A stretch of DNA of 64,000 nucleotides from Cystobasidiopsis lactophilus (lineage: Eukaryota; Basidiomycota; Agaricostilbomycetes; Agaricostilbales; Chionosphaeraceae): contig BCIO01000002.1 of NCBI GenBank assembly GCA_001599975.1, positions 682,001 through 746,000 of the forward strand. The letters run 5' to 3'. The first letter of the stretch is position 1. Every line of letters begins with the position of its first letter. Positions 30,991 through 41,627 of the stretch are shown here, one piece after another. The translations under genes and the position numbers were made by a program. The notes beneath the pieces were generated by a model, which saw nothing but the letters and a program-made list of their open reading frames with translations, did not search any database and was not told the origin of the DNA.

Positions 30991-33900
30991 ATGAGCGGCT
31001 CCGGTTCTGACAAGAAACCCTCCAAGGCCGACGTCGAGCTCATCCCTTTGGCTGAGAGACCTGGCCAGATTCGCCTGGGCGAACGCCTGGAGATTATGGT
31101 CAACGCTTTCGAAGGTGGGCAGAGTGACAGCTGTCAATCATCACAACCTTTTCGCTGATGTTGATCCTGGTCGTCAATCCACAGCCAAGTCGGTGCCCAA
31201 CTACATCGTGTACCACTACGACGTCAAGCTCATCAACGCCAACGCCAACGCTCGAGCGCCTTCCTCATCTCGCCGCCCGCCTCGACGTGGTGCTCCCGAG
31301 GGTCCACCTCCCGAAGTCTCGCGCAAGGTCATCGACAAGGTTGGTCTTTCGTCGTACTGTAGCTGATTCTGGCTCACTGTGAGATCTTGGCCCAACAGAT
31401 GATCGACACTGGCTTGATCAGCTGCCGGGTCGGCTTCGACGGCCAGAAGAACATTTACTCGCCCCGCAAGCTCGAGGACGCCAACGGCACCCCGTTCGTG
31501 CAAGACGAAGCCTACAAGTTTGAAGACATCGAAGTCCAGATCGACGAGGACGACGAGGAGGAATCGGGCAATGGCTCCAGAGGCGGCGGCGGCCACAACC
31601 GAGGCACCAACCGCCCCGACCTCCAGACCTTCACCGTCGTCCTCAACCTGGTCGCCAGCATCAACCTGTCCGACCTCTCCGTCTTCATCAACGGCGGCAA
31701 GAAGGAGTCCGGCGACGTCCAGGCCGCCCTCATGGCCCTCAACACCATGATCAACCACTCGCCCTGGTCCAAGTACCCCAACAAGAAGAACAGCTTCTTC
31801 CCAGCCAACGCCCAGCGCAACGCCGGCGCCAGCGGAGGCCATGGCGGAGGCCGAGGCGGATTCGATCGAGGTGGTGAGTCGAACTTGTTGGTGTGCACTT
31901 CTGCCTAGGTGCTCAGAGCGACAGTTCCCACAGGTCGAGGCGGAGTGAGTCACCTTTGCTCCTCTCATCTTGGGTCCAGCTGATTCTCGAGGTCTTTCAA
32001 AAGGGACGTGGCGGTGTGAGTGGCTCTCTACTTTTGGCCTCCTTCGATGTCTTACTGATTTCGGGGCTCCCCACAGCGCGGTTTTGGTGGACGCGGTGGC
32101 GGACGTGGCCCTGTTCTCACCAGCCCCATCGGCGCCGAAGTCATACAGATGGGACTCGAGATGTGGCGCGGTGAGCACGCTCGGAGCACCACTTTCAATA
32201 TCTGAAATTCGTTGTTTCCGCAACTCACAGGCTACTACACCTCTCTACGTCCTGCCCTTGGCAAGCTGATCATCAACGTCGACATCGCCCACCAGCCCTT
32301 CGTCGTCGGCGGAAACTTGATCCAGATCGCTTTGGCCATCGTCGGCCAGAACGAGCCGCGCGACTTGATGGGCGCCATCTCGGACCGCTCCGCCAACCGG
32401 CGCGACATGATCAACCTCGACCGGACCCTCAAAGGCTGCGAGATCCGCGCCGACCTCGGCCCGTCAGGTGGCTTCGCCCGCCGCAAGATCAAGGAGATCG
32501 GCAAGGTCCCCGCCCGCCGCCAGATGTTCAACCTGCCCAACGGCACCGAGACCAGCGTGGAGCAGTACTGGCAGTCCCAATACAACGTCCGCCTCCAGCA
32601 CCCCGATCTGCCCTGCGTCCGCGTGTCCGCTAATGCTTGTGAGCCTTGGTCTCCTTTTTACTTCTATTGAAGTCATACCGACCCGTGGGTTGCACAGGGT
32701 ATCCGTATGCCATTTGAAATTCTTCTTGCATGTAGCGGTCACTGACTTTGGCGGGCAGTATCGAGGTCTGCACGCGTGAGCATCTCCTGTCTCTGTGCAC
32801 CAGGCCCGTTGCTCTAAGGTGGAGATCTCACAGTCAAGGTCGGCAACAAGTTCAACAAGACTTTGACGCCCGACCAAGTGGCGCAGGCCATCAAGTTCAC
32901 CACCTTGAAGCCGCAAGATCGAGGCGCCTTCCTCCGCCGCATCGAGTTCCTCTCGCCCGACAAGAACCCGATCTTGGAGACCGCCGGCCTGGCTTTCAAC
33001 AAGGACCCCATGACCGTGGATGCCCACGTCCTCCCTTCGCCCGATCTGCTCTTGTAGGCGGACTTTCATCAGTTTTCGCTGCATGAAAAGTCCTCAATCG
33101 TGACCTAAAGCACGGGCGGCCGCGGTGGTGGAAAGGAACGCCTCCGCACCCAGAACGGCGAGTGGAGGCAAGGCGGGATGGGCTATTGCACCCCAGCTTC
33201 CTTGCGCCATTGGATGGTCATTGTGTTCGCTGACGAGTAGGTCTCCACACCTCTTATGCCATATCAAATAATATGGCACACTGCTAACAAGCATGTCAGC
33301 CGTGGCCGCGCCATCCAGATGCGCGAAATCCAAGATTCCGTCGTCCAGCTGATCGGCGCCTGCGAGAAGAGCGGCATGCGTGTCGAGAACAACGCCCCCA
33401 GGATCATTTTCAGTCCGTCCTTCTCTTTTCTGTGGCTCGACCTCGATACTTATGCCTTTGGACCGTTCACAGCCGGACGCGACAGCGGCAACAATGTCGA
33501 CCAAATCTTCAAGGCCGAGGGCGCTAAGTTCTATTCCGAAAATGGTGAGCTTTGCTTCAAACATAGTTATCCCAGAGGCGATGTCTCATTCGAATACATG
33601 TAGGCTGTGTGCCTCAACTTCTCCTCTGCTACCTCCTCAACACCGCCACCAACTCGCCTGGTTAGCCTGGACTTTATCTTTCCCATTTTTCCTCGCACTG
33701 AACTCATCGTTTGGCCAGACCATGCTGCCATCAAGCGATTCGGTGACCAGGACCAGTGAGAGCGATCTCAGCTTCCATGTTGGTCACTTCTGACGAACCG
33801 AGCCTACTACAGCGGTGTGGCCACCCAGTGCTTGGTGAGCACCCAAATGGATTTCCTCGTGTATTCAAATCTCATGAACCACCTTACAGTCCATCGACAA

Positions 33901-35449
33901 GGTCAAGCGCAAGGGAAGCGCCCAGTACTACCAGAACGTCGCGCTCAAGGTCAACGTCAAGCTCAGCGGAGTCAACCAGACCTTGGGTACGTTTCTTGCA
34001 CTCAGGTGCTTTGTCCCGTAGCTCACTTCACATGCGATAGACACACCTGGCTTGCAAAGCTTTGGCCTTGACAACGAGCCTTGTGGGTGTTGGCCTGCTT
34101 AACGTCCCATTCATCTCTAAATGTCGTGCTTCAAGTCATGATCATGGGCGCCGATGTAAATTCACCTGCTAAAGCCGCCAAGCTGGCCTCTGACTGAGAT
34201 TATTTCTTCACACAGGTCACCCACCCGAGCCCCGACTCTCGAGACCCTTCGTTCTCCGCCCTCGTCGGCACTATCGACGATAAAGGCTGCATCTACTCGT
34301 CCTCCACTCGCATCCAGACCGGCCGCAAGGAGAGCATCGAGGCTTTGGACAAAATGACCGGAGAGATCTTGGCCGCCTTCCACAAGCGCAACGGTGTCTA
34401 CCCTAAGAAAGTCCTCATCTACCGGTGTGCACCTTCATTGGATCTTCACCGCAAGTCGTTCTGACCATTCTTTATGCAGCGACGGCGTCTCGGAAGGCCA
34501 GTTTCAGATCGTCCTGCGTGAAGGTGGGCCCAACGTTTGATCTTGTTGATGCGCTCTACTCAAGACTTTCCTCAGAGTTGCCTGCTATCCGAACCGCATT
34601 CAGGGAAGCCACTGGCGAGGACATCCCGGTCACTTATGTCATTGCCGCCAAGCGCCGTGAGTTTGGCTCAACGGCAACACTGCCACTCGATCTGACCTCC
34701 AATGCAGATCACTTCAGGTTCATCCCTACTGACTCTCGAAAAGTCGATCGCACTGGCAATGCGCCCCCTGGCACTGTGCGTTTTTGATGTTCTCTCGCCG
34801 TTCCAAAGTTGGCTCACTTTCAGAACCAGGTCATTGATACGGGCATCGTCTGTAAGTCCTGTCCTGAACAAGACTTTGTCCTGTATCTGACACATGGCAT
34901 CAAGCTCCTGGCCAGTGGGATTTCTACTTGCAGTCGCACGCCGGTTTGTTGGGCACCTCGCGCAGCTCGCACTACACCTGCCTCATTGGTTCGTCGCCTC
35001 TGGCAAACCAAAACCTTTTCTGATCTCGATGTCTTCCTAGACGAGAACAACTTCACTGCTGACTCTTTGGCGGCCTTGACCTTCAAACTCTGCTTCACCT
35101 ACGCCCGAAGCACCCGCTCTGTTTCCATTGTCACCCCTGCGTAAGCCACTGCTCCTCTTGACCACCACAAACCTTTCTGAATGAGCCACAGCTACTACGC
35201 TCACCGGGTTTGCCAGCGCACCAAGGAGCTTGCCAGCCCGGCCTTTGACGACAACGCTAGCATCAGCGGTGCCTCATCCTACTCCCGCGCTTCCGAGGAA
35301 AGCGAAGAGCGCCGTCAGCGCAAGTTGCTCTTCGAATCCAACTTGAAGGGCGTCCACAAGAACTTGCGCGAGGTAAGCTTTGCCCTCCTCGATGCGCTTT
35401 TGCTTCGGCTGAGAGTACGATGTCACTTCAGACTCTCTACTACTTGTAA
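30991..35449 (+). CDS. AGO: Argonaute, small-RNA-guided silencing protein
   Basis: A heavily spliced gene of roughly 900 codons, from [12 protein letters not shown] to ETLYYL with TAA at 35447-35449. Early exons: 30991-31114, 31185-31339, 31399-31873, then two candidate microexons of 11 and 12 nt, 32077-32170, 32231-32638, a 7-nt microexon 32698-32704, 32759-32775, 32834-33053 and 33111-33236; several more follow. The N-terminal domain contains an RGG-rich insert ([14 protein letters not shown]) before [19 protein letters not shown]. The PAZ region runs from [14 protein letters not shown] to WYPIEVCTLKVGNKF. The Mid domain is around GMRVEN...[12 protein letters not shown] and HGVATQCL. PIWI has all four catalytic positions of the DEDH tetrad: [25 protein letters not shown] and YYAHR, so slicer activity is plausible. 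Argonaute binds small RNAs and silences matching transcripts. No Dicer or RNA-dependent RNA polymerase is in the window. Confidence 0.97.
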
Positions 35450-35785
35450 AACCACCGACTCCCAAAACAAAACCGTCAACCGCCCGCAACGTACGGTCAT
35501 CCTGGAACTTCAAAGCTGTACTTTCGTTTCGCACCCGGTGGAGAGGAAGGACTGGGGTGGACGATGGGTTCAATCCTGCCGCGTCTGCCACTGGTCTGAA
35601 ATCAATGATGCTTCGCGTAGAACTTCATTGCGAGCTTGTGTTTTCGCCTGTTCTCAGATTGCAAAGTTCCGTTTAGAGCAAGTTTCGTCATTGCCTCGCT
35701 CCCAGAGCAAAGCCCTTCAGCCTCGCTTCCAGAGCAGTGTCCTTGCTCTCCCCGTGCACAAGTCAATAAGACATAGGAGCATGAT

Positions 35786-37299
35786 TTATTCGATCCAAAC
35801 CGCCGATTGAGGGGTGAGAAAGTCGCCAAAAGTGGCCACCGGATCCTTGTCCAGGGTGCCCGTCGTCTGATCAAAAGAGAAGATAGCAATTTAATGGCCA
35901 TCATCCGCAGGAGCAGCATCTTTGATTCCGGTCCCTGTGCTCTCTAAGGTTGAGCAGCAACCAAAGCGCAAGAAGCCAATCGAGGTCACCTTGGTTCATC
36001 ACGATCAACGCTGTGCCTGCCTTGTTCAACGCCATGCTCCTAGGGTTCTTTCCCCCGGAAGAGATCGTCGAGATCAAGTGCAAAGGTGCTGTGGTCGAGT
36101 CTGTGACGCCGAACACGCCGATGGAGCCCTCGGGCACCTGCTTTGCGTCTGTGGCCGAGGATTGCGGGCGGTTGCTGACAAGTAGGAACTTCCCGTTTGG
36201 TGAAATCAGTATTTCTGAGGCTGCTGATGCCGAGGTGGTACCGGAAGGCAACGTCGATGTGCCGTTTTGTTGAAGGGTGAGGGCGAAGGAGTTGCTTGCA
36301 TAGGACACGCCATAGGTATCGACGCTCTGTTCTGACATGAGTCATTGCCAATCAAAACCACGATTGACGAGGAACACAACGCACATTGCCCTCTTCGTTT
36401 ACGACATGTAGTCGAGTGGTGGCGTCGCTCCCGCTGAACACAGCGTGCCGAGGGCCATTGCCAGCCGTGGGGCTAGGAATTGTACTGAGCCACGTTGGGA
36501 CGTCTGAGCTGATCTGGAACACAAAAAGCGAGTTGGAGCCCAAGTTTGGGACGACCGCGAATTTGCCGGAGGGATCGATTGCCGTGGAGTGGGCGCGAGA
36601 CAAGTCCTGCGGCCTTTGTCAGACAAGGTCTATCGAAAGAGAAGCGACATACAAAGGGGTTCTTGCCAGGAGGATTGGGATCTGGCATAGGTGCCGCGTA
36701 GGCGTTGCCGGCCATAGACCCGTCCGGCTTGAGATGGTGGGCGATCCAACCGCCGCCTTTCGTGGTGTTCCCGCTGACGTAGCATTTTTATGTCAGAAAC
36801 ATAGAGATAGGACCAAGAGGGTGCCTCACTAGTGCGCTGCATAAACGAAACTGGCATCGTGGGCGAGCGCAAGATGAACCGGTCCGGGACCCGAAGGGAC
36901 GGCCGCTGTTATCAGCCTCAAGAATCAAACCAGGCTAAGATAATGAAACGAGCACGAATACTGACTGCCAAGGGGCGTTGACGGGCCCTTCTCAACATAG
37001 GTATATGCCTGAACGGCGTCGGCATTCTCCTGAGCCAGGTAAAAGACCTTGGCATCCTGCCCGCAGCGAGCGTCAGTGATTGGGCTCTCAATGTTACATG
37101 AGAATGAAGAACATACCTTTCCCAAAGCCAGCCAGGAGCCTGCTGCATTGGGAGTGACCGGACCAGCCGTGATGGTTTTGGCAGCAGCGTCGTAGGTAAA
37201 AAGAGTGACTGTGGCTCCGCCTCCAGCCGCAAGAAACTTTTGCGCTGTGGCAAGAATGGGTAAAGAGGTCAATACCGCGGCGAGGTTGGCGAGCGTCAT
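35786..37299 (-). CDS. Secreted lactonase-type seven-bladed beta-propeller protein
   Basis: Starts MTLANLAAVLTSLPILATAQ at 37299, a good signal peptide with cleavage near ATAQ. TAA is at 35786-35788 after LTPQSAVWIE. About eight exons. Propeller blades show the repeated 'xxxS-x-x-G-x-x-x-x-x-x-N' pattern: HSTAIDPSGKFAVVPNLGSN, GNGPRHAVFSGSD, EILISPNGKFLLVSNR, KNPRSMALNKAGTALIVMNQ and FSFDQTTGTLDKDPVATFG. HLHVVNEEGN and GPRHAVF are the landmarks of the lactonase family (PF10282) that includes 6-phosphogluconolactonase-like and carboxy-muconate cyclase-like enzymes. The substrate cannot be told; a signal peptide argues against a cytosolic pentose-phosphate role. It is convergent with the Argonaute gene. 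Confidence 0.87.
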
Positions 37300-37923
37300 C
37301 ACTCGCAGTCGCCCTGAGACGAGAACAGGATGTCGCACGGAGATCAGAGAGCAGAACTCGGCGGAGGAAGGGCGTAAGTCTAGGACAGGGAGTCGTTCGG
37401 AAGAGGTATTAGAGAGCGAGTCAATGGAAGCGGACAGAGCAAAGGCGTAAGTCGGGAGCTGGGCGTTGAGACTGTGCGAAGGACAGAAGCTGTCCGTCCA
37501 AGCTCTTGGCAGAAGCAATAGATCACGCCCGTCCGCCGACACCGCTTGCAAGAGCACAAAAAGGTCTTTCGAGTACCAGCAACAGAGAAGGGCAGGGGAG
37601 GATGGCGCGCGGCAGTCTCCGAGGTCGAGGCAGATGCAAGAGCGAAGTCGCTTGGAGGAGACAGGACACGCTTCGAGCCGACGTCTTTCGCGTTCAGGGT
37701 AGCTCTGATATCAAAGCTTTCGCTGGCAAGAAAGAAGTCAGACCAGATGTGGACGCCTTGACGGTCTGCCTCCAAAAAGCGAGCTCCATCTCTCGATCCC
37801 GGACCGCCGAGTTGTCGCGACTTTCCTTCTTTCTGCTCCAAAGAGGTCGTGTGTGCATTGTCTGATTTCATTGGGCGACCAAAACTGACGCGAAGTCCTC
37901 AGGAGAGCCTGCAAGCTGCCGTC
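37300..37923. other. Divergent intergenic region, lactonase and F-box/LRR gene
   Basis: About 620 bp between divergent start codons. Overlapping frames of 80-160 codons on both strands lack domains. It should contain both promoters. Confidence 0.4.
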
Positions 37924-39339
37924 ATGCATTTGTGCTCGCTTCCTGAAGAAATCCTCGTTGAGGTCTTCAAGTGGCTGTTGCTTGAGAGGGCCAGGTCTCA
38001 GTTGGAGTTAAATGTGGCCCAGGAGTCCCCTCGCCATGTCGTTTTCAGCCACACAAGATACGGAACGTTCCCCCCTCTAAATTACCTCCTCGCCTGCCGA
38101 CAATTCTACCGCCTCCTCTTACCCATGCTCTGGCAGTCGATCAGCGTTGCGATCGCTTGCTACTCGAGAGAGTGGACGGACCCAAAGTATGTCGAGCCAG
38201 AAAGCGAAATTGTGCTCCCGTCCAGAACCATTCAAGAGTTGCTCGATAAATGTCTCAGTAGCATCTCCTGCGCCGCCTCTGATATGGCCATTCAAGAAGT
38301 TCACATACAGATGGGTGGCATCGCCGACACGCCGGACGCCTGGACGAGGGTTCAGCGGTGTTTGCCAGCGCTTTTCGGCTCGCCCCTCTTCACAGATGCG
38401 CAGCTGTTCCTGGATATGGGCTGCGACGCCGACACCTATCTAATCGATTCTGTCCGCATTCTGGGTGTTCGAGCCGACTGGGTAACTGGTCTGGATCTGT
38501 CTCATGGCTACTTCGAAGATCCTTTGCAGCTCGAACCTTTTCCTAACCTGCGAACGATTTGCGTATCCGCCTTCGACGACGGCTCTCATTGGACAGATGG
38601 TCCCGTTCCCATCAGCTTTTGGTTTCGAGGCCAACTTTATGAGACGGATTCGATTGGCGATGAGTACACGTGGAGGGCGGAGAACGGGCAAATGGTCCTG
38701 GAAAAGGTTTCTGTCGATCTACATCGCTCTCATCCAGTCGTTTCAAAGGGGTTTTCCTCGCCCGCTTTGTCCTCCTGTCGCCAAATCCGAACGCTTTCGA
38801 TCGAATGTTATCAGGCCGTTGTCGCCGATTACCGTTTCGGTATCGACTGGAGCTCATTGGCCGCCGATCTTCCCACTATGCTCACCACGATCACCCTTGC
38901 CTACAGCTATATCGACCGCATGCCGTCCCAGATAACTTTTCGCAATCTGGAGTGGAGTCTGCTCAATCGCCTAGTGCACCTTCGACGCCTCCACATCACA
39001 GTCTACAACGACCTCGGTCTTGTACTTGATAGCTCTGATGAAGATACCGGCAGCCACAACTTCGACCTAAGCAGTCTCGCACTCCCCCAGCTCTTCGAAT
39101 TCGGTCTGTCTCTCTGCAGCTCCTCGGCCGCAGAGCCAGCGCACGCCCATGAATACCGCTTCTTGAGCTCCTTGCATAACACTCTTCGGGCTGGCAACAT
39201 GCCGCGATTGGGCAATCTCGTGCTCCATTTGCGCGTCGATTTTCCCGTCTCGACGCTGGCTCTCCGTCAATATTGCCAAGACCACGCGACCGATTTTGGA
39301 TTGTTTCAGCTTCAGAGACGGGTCGTTCGATGTGAGTGA
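37924..39339 (+). CDS. F-box/LRR protein, subfamily B, copy 1
   Basis: A single exon of 471 codons starting MHLCSLPEEILVEVFKWL. The F-box is the clearest in the window: LPEEILVEVF, then LNYLLACRQFYRLLLPMLW, the 'L-x-x-CR-x-(W/F)' second half. A C-terminal leucine-rich region follows (RRLHITVYNDLGLVLDSSDE; LPQLFEFGLSLCSS; MPRLGNLVLHLRVDFPVS). It resembles the next gene in order of blocks, including LRLADV-like 'LPRL-x-NL' near the end. It ends RRVVRCE at TGA 39337-39339, where GTGAGTGA also looks like a splice donor, so a further short exon is possible. Predicted role: substrate receptor of an SCF ubiquitin ligase, by family only. Confidence 0.8.
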   Translation: MHLCSLPEEILVEVFKWLLLERARSQLELNVAQESPRHVVFSHTRYGTFPPLNYLLACRQFYRLLLPMLWQSISVAIACYSREWTDPKYVEPESEIVLPSRTIQELLDKCLSSISCAASDMAIQEVHIQMGGIADTPDAWTRVQRCLPALFGSPLFTDAQLFLDMGCDADTYLIDSVRILGVRADWVTGLDLSHGYFEDPLQLEPFPNLRTICVSAFDDGSHWTDGPVPISFWFRGQLYETDSIGDEYTWRAENGQMVLEKVSVDLHRSHPVVSKGFSSPALSSCRQIRTLSIECYQAVVADYRFGIDWSSLAADLPTMLTTITLAYSYIDRMPSQITFRNLEWSLLNRLVHLRRLHITVYNDLGLVLDSSDEDTGSHNFDLSSLALPQLFEFGLSLCSSSAAEPAHAHEYRFLSSLHNTLRAGNMPRLGNLVLHLRVDFPVSTLALRQYCQDHATDFGLFQLQRRVVRCE

Positions 39340-39833
39340 CATCGCTCACAGCCCCTTCAACTGAACGAACTCTTATGCCCCGTTGCAGACGCCGGCTGAG
39401 CTTAGCCGACCCGGCGTGCTGGTGGAGACCTTCTTCACCCGCACGTTGATCTTCTCTGGATCTGCTACATCTTCTTGCTTGCATCGAAGGGGTGAGGATA
39501 TCAGCAGCTGGCTGGGTGGCAATCGCCTCTGGGGTGACGAAGGCATTGAGGATTGCTTGTACCGTCCATCTATTGCCGGATGTCTTTGGAGCGCCTTGCA
39601 TTTCTTCTGAAAAGATGCACGATAGACTTGGCTGCATACCACAGATCTCACTTTTCGCGAGCCGCACAGATCCAACAAATCGAGCCAGCTCTTTGGTCAG
39701 TTGCGGCCAGCTCTGCCTCGCCTCCTGCGTGGCTCGTTCCTTGTGAGGTTCTTTCAACCGCTTAGACCGCTTGCAAGCTGACCGGAGCGACTCCTGCGCT
39801 CGAAAGACTGCCAAACTCGACTTTCCCGTCAAG
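39340..39833. other. Intergenic between subfamily B F-box genes
   Basis: About 490 bp, no supported gene. Presumed terminator of the first and promoter of the second gene. Confidence 0.4.
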
Positions 39834-41231
39834 ATGCCCGGAGTCGGCTCTGGAGGCATGTGCAGCCTGCTCGACCTCCCGAACGAGCTCCTTCTCGCCA
39901 TCGCAGAGATCTTGGGCCACGGCAGCGAGTCGTACTTGACGATCGACCTCGAGGCCCATTGGCGCGCTTCCGGCATCACACTCTCTCTCTCGCAGGCGCT
40001 GCGCCCCTTCCTCCTCTGTCGACGCCTGTACCGCATCGTCGCCCCTCTTCAGTGGAATTCGCTTCACATCACATTCGAGTTCTCTTGGCAGGCAGCAAGA
40101 GAGCTACCCAAATCCGAGGCGCATGTGCTCCAACTCTTTTCGAGATTCTTCACCTCCTTTCACCACATTTTGTCGTGTCCGACCACTCGTCCTAAGACAT
40201 TAACGCTGAGCTTCACTCCTATGGAAGATGCGCCGGTGCGAAGCCGCGCTAAATCGTGTCTGGACTTGCTTTTCCGGTCAACCCTGTTCGCCCAAACTTC
40301 GCTCTCGCCGATTGTACTTCAACTTGGATGGGACGCTGAAGAACGCCTCACAGATATCACTTCTTTGTCCGCGTTCGAACCGGCCTGGATCAGGTCCGTC
40401 ATCTTGTGCGATCCTGTCGGCCGACCTTCTCGCCCTTTTGATTTCACAGCATTCTCAAACCTCGAGTCCGTTGTAATACTTCCTGACGACGATCAAGAGT
40501 ATGAGAGCGCCCCAATCACGCTGTCAAAGAACGGGCGCCAGTCGAGCTCGCTGTCTTCATTCGACACTTACCGCTGGGTCGTGGAGGACGGCTTGCTTGT
40601 GCTGATCGACATGACTCTCGTCTTGCACGACGTGCATTCCATGCTGGGTGCTTTTGGAATCCGCGGCTTTCGCGCACTCCTTCGCGATGCCCGTCTCAAG
40701 AGCTTGACTATCGAAGAAGAGTTTTGGGGCACTGGATTTGAAGAGAGGGATTGGTGCGAGTTCGCAGCTGAGCTCCCTCGCTCTTTAGCAAAGCTTGATA
40801 TGCACATTGGGTGCGAAGAAGGGAAGCCGCTTCACTTCCTCAACTTCAATTGGGGCAGACTGCAGCATCTCACCAACCTGCAAGAGCTCCACGTTGAAGT
40901 CAAGACGTATCGGTCAAACTATTCCAACAACAGCATGGCAGAGTGGGAGGAAAAAGAAGCATACGACATGCGCGGCCTCCTCTTGCCAGGTTTGACTCGC
41001 CTTTCCGTCTCCTTGACGGGGTTGAAGGGGTGGCCAAAGTATTTTACGGCTGACCCAGAGATCGCGCTGCTTTACTCGTTGGCATCTCTGCTGGAAGCTC
41101 AATCCCTGCCTCGTCTGGCCAACTTGTCCCTCGACCTGCCGCTGGACCTCCCCATCGCGACGCAGGCCATAGCGGACGCCTGCAAGAACCTAGGCATTGG
41201 CCTCGTTTTGTCACACCCTTTTGTCATGTAA
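39834..41231 (+). CDS. F-box/LRR protein, subfamily B, copy 2
   Basis: A single exon of 465 codons, from MPGVGSGGMCSLLDLPNELL to LVLSHPFVM with TAA at 41229-41231. The F-box reads LLDLPNELLLAIAEIL, then LRPFLLCRRLYRIVAPLQW. LRR-like strands follow (LQWNSLHITFEFSW; LRDARLKSLTIEEEF; LTNLQELHVEVKTY; LPRLANLSLDLPLDLPIAT). It is a head-to-tail neighbour of the gene at 37924 with the same single-exon layout, but divergence is large, so this duplication is old. The start at 39834 is preferred because it lies close to the F-box. Confidence 0.8.
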   Translation: MPGVGSGGMCSLLDLPNELLLAIAEILGHGSESYLTIDLEAHWRASGITLSLSQALRPFLLCRRLYRIVAPLQWNSLHITFEFSWQAARELPKSEAHVLQLFSRFFTSFHHILSCPTTRPKTLTLSFTPMEDAPVRSRAKSCLDLLFRSTLFAQTSLSPIVLQLGWDAEERLTDITSLSAFEPAWIRSVILCDPVGRPSRPFDFTAFSNLESVVILPDDDQEYESAPITLSKNGRQSSSLSSFDTYRWVVEDGLLVLIDMTLVLHDVHSMLGAFGIRGFRALLRDARLKSLTIEEEFWGTGFEERDWCEFAAELPRSLAKLDMHIGCEEGKPLHFLNFNWGRLQHLTNLQELHVEVKTYRSNYSNNSMAEWEEKEAYDMRGLLLPGLTRLSVSLTGLKGWPKYFTADPEIALLYSLASLLEAQSLPRLANLSLDLPLDLPIATQAIADACKNLGIGLVLSHPFVM

Positions 41232-41627
41232 AGAACCAAGCACTCTGTAGGTCATTGCTGCCAATCATCAGGTGAAGCAACTGATCTCCTTCTTTCAGTG
41301 CACTCGGCGTCGAGCTCAAACGGCATTTGAACGGCCGCCCTGTCTGGAACTCATACTTGAAGCGGGTGGCGTGGAAGTGGGCATGGCGCACCCCAGCAAG
41401 AGGGAAAGTCAGGCGGTGGCAATATCGGACGGACGAGCTCAGGAGACGCAGAGGTGGTGTGCTTCGTTTGGCTTCCCCCCGAGTCTGTTCGCGGCTGTCT
41501 CGCGCAAAGATCCTTGTCAAATGTCTACCAGGCTCCGTTGCAAACCATTGGCGTGACCGAAGGCAGACAGCGCCCAGTCGAGATTGAAGTCTGCCGGTGC
41601 ACCACCAAATTCGAGAGGCAGTCAACA
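41232..41627. other. Intergenic upstream of ARP9-like gene
   Basis: About 395 bp. A basic plus-strand frame (for example RPVWNSYLKRVAWKWAW) and a minus frame overlap without domain content. Presumed promoter of the Arp9-like gene. Confidence 0.4.

Noticed and set aside
31216-32223. 335-codon minus-strand frame inside the Argonaute gene
   Set aside because: Long antisense frames follow from the codon bias of GC-rich coding exons; it crosses several Argonaute introns and contains no motif.
38996-40036. 346-codon minus-strand frame spanning two F-box genes
   Set aside because: It overlaps the 3' end of one F-box gene, an intergenic gap and the 5' end of another, and lacks any domain.
41272-41627. 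Basic open frame upstream of the Arp9-like gene, considered as a mitochondrial ribosomal protein
   Set aside because: No ribosomal-protein motif matched, and the frame overlaps an equally long antisense frame.
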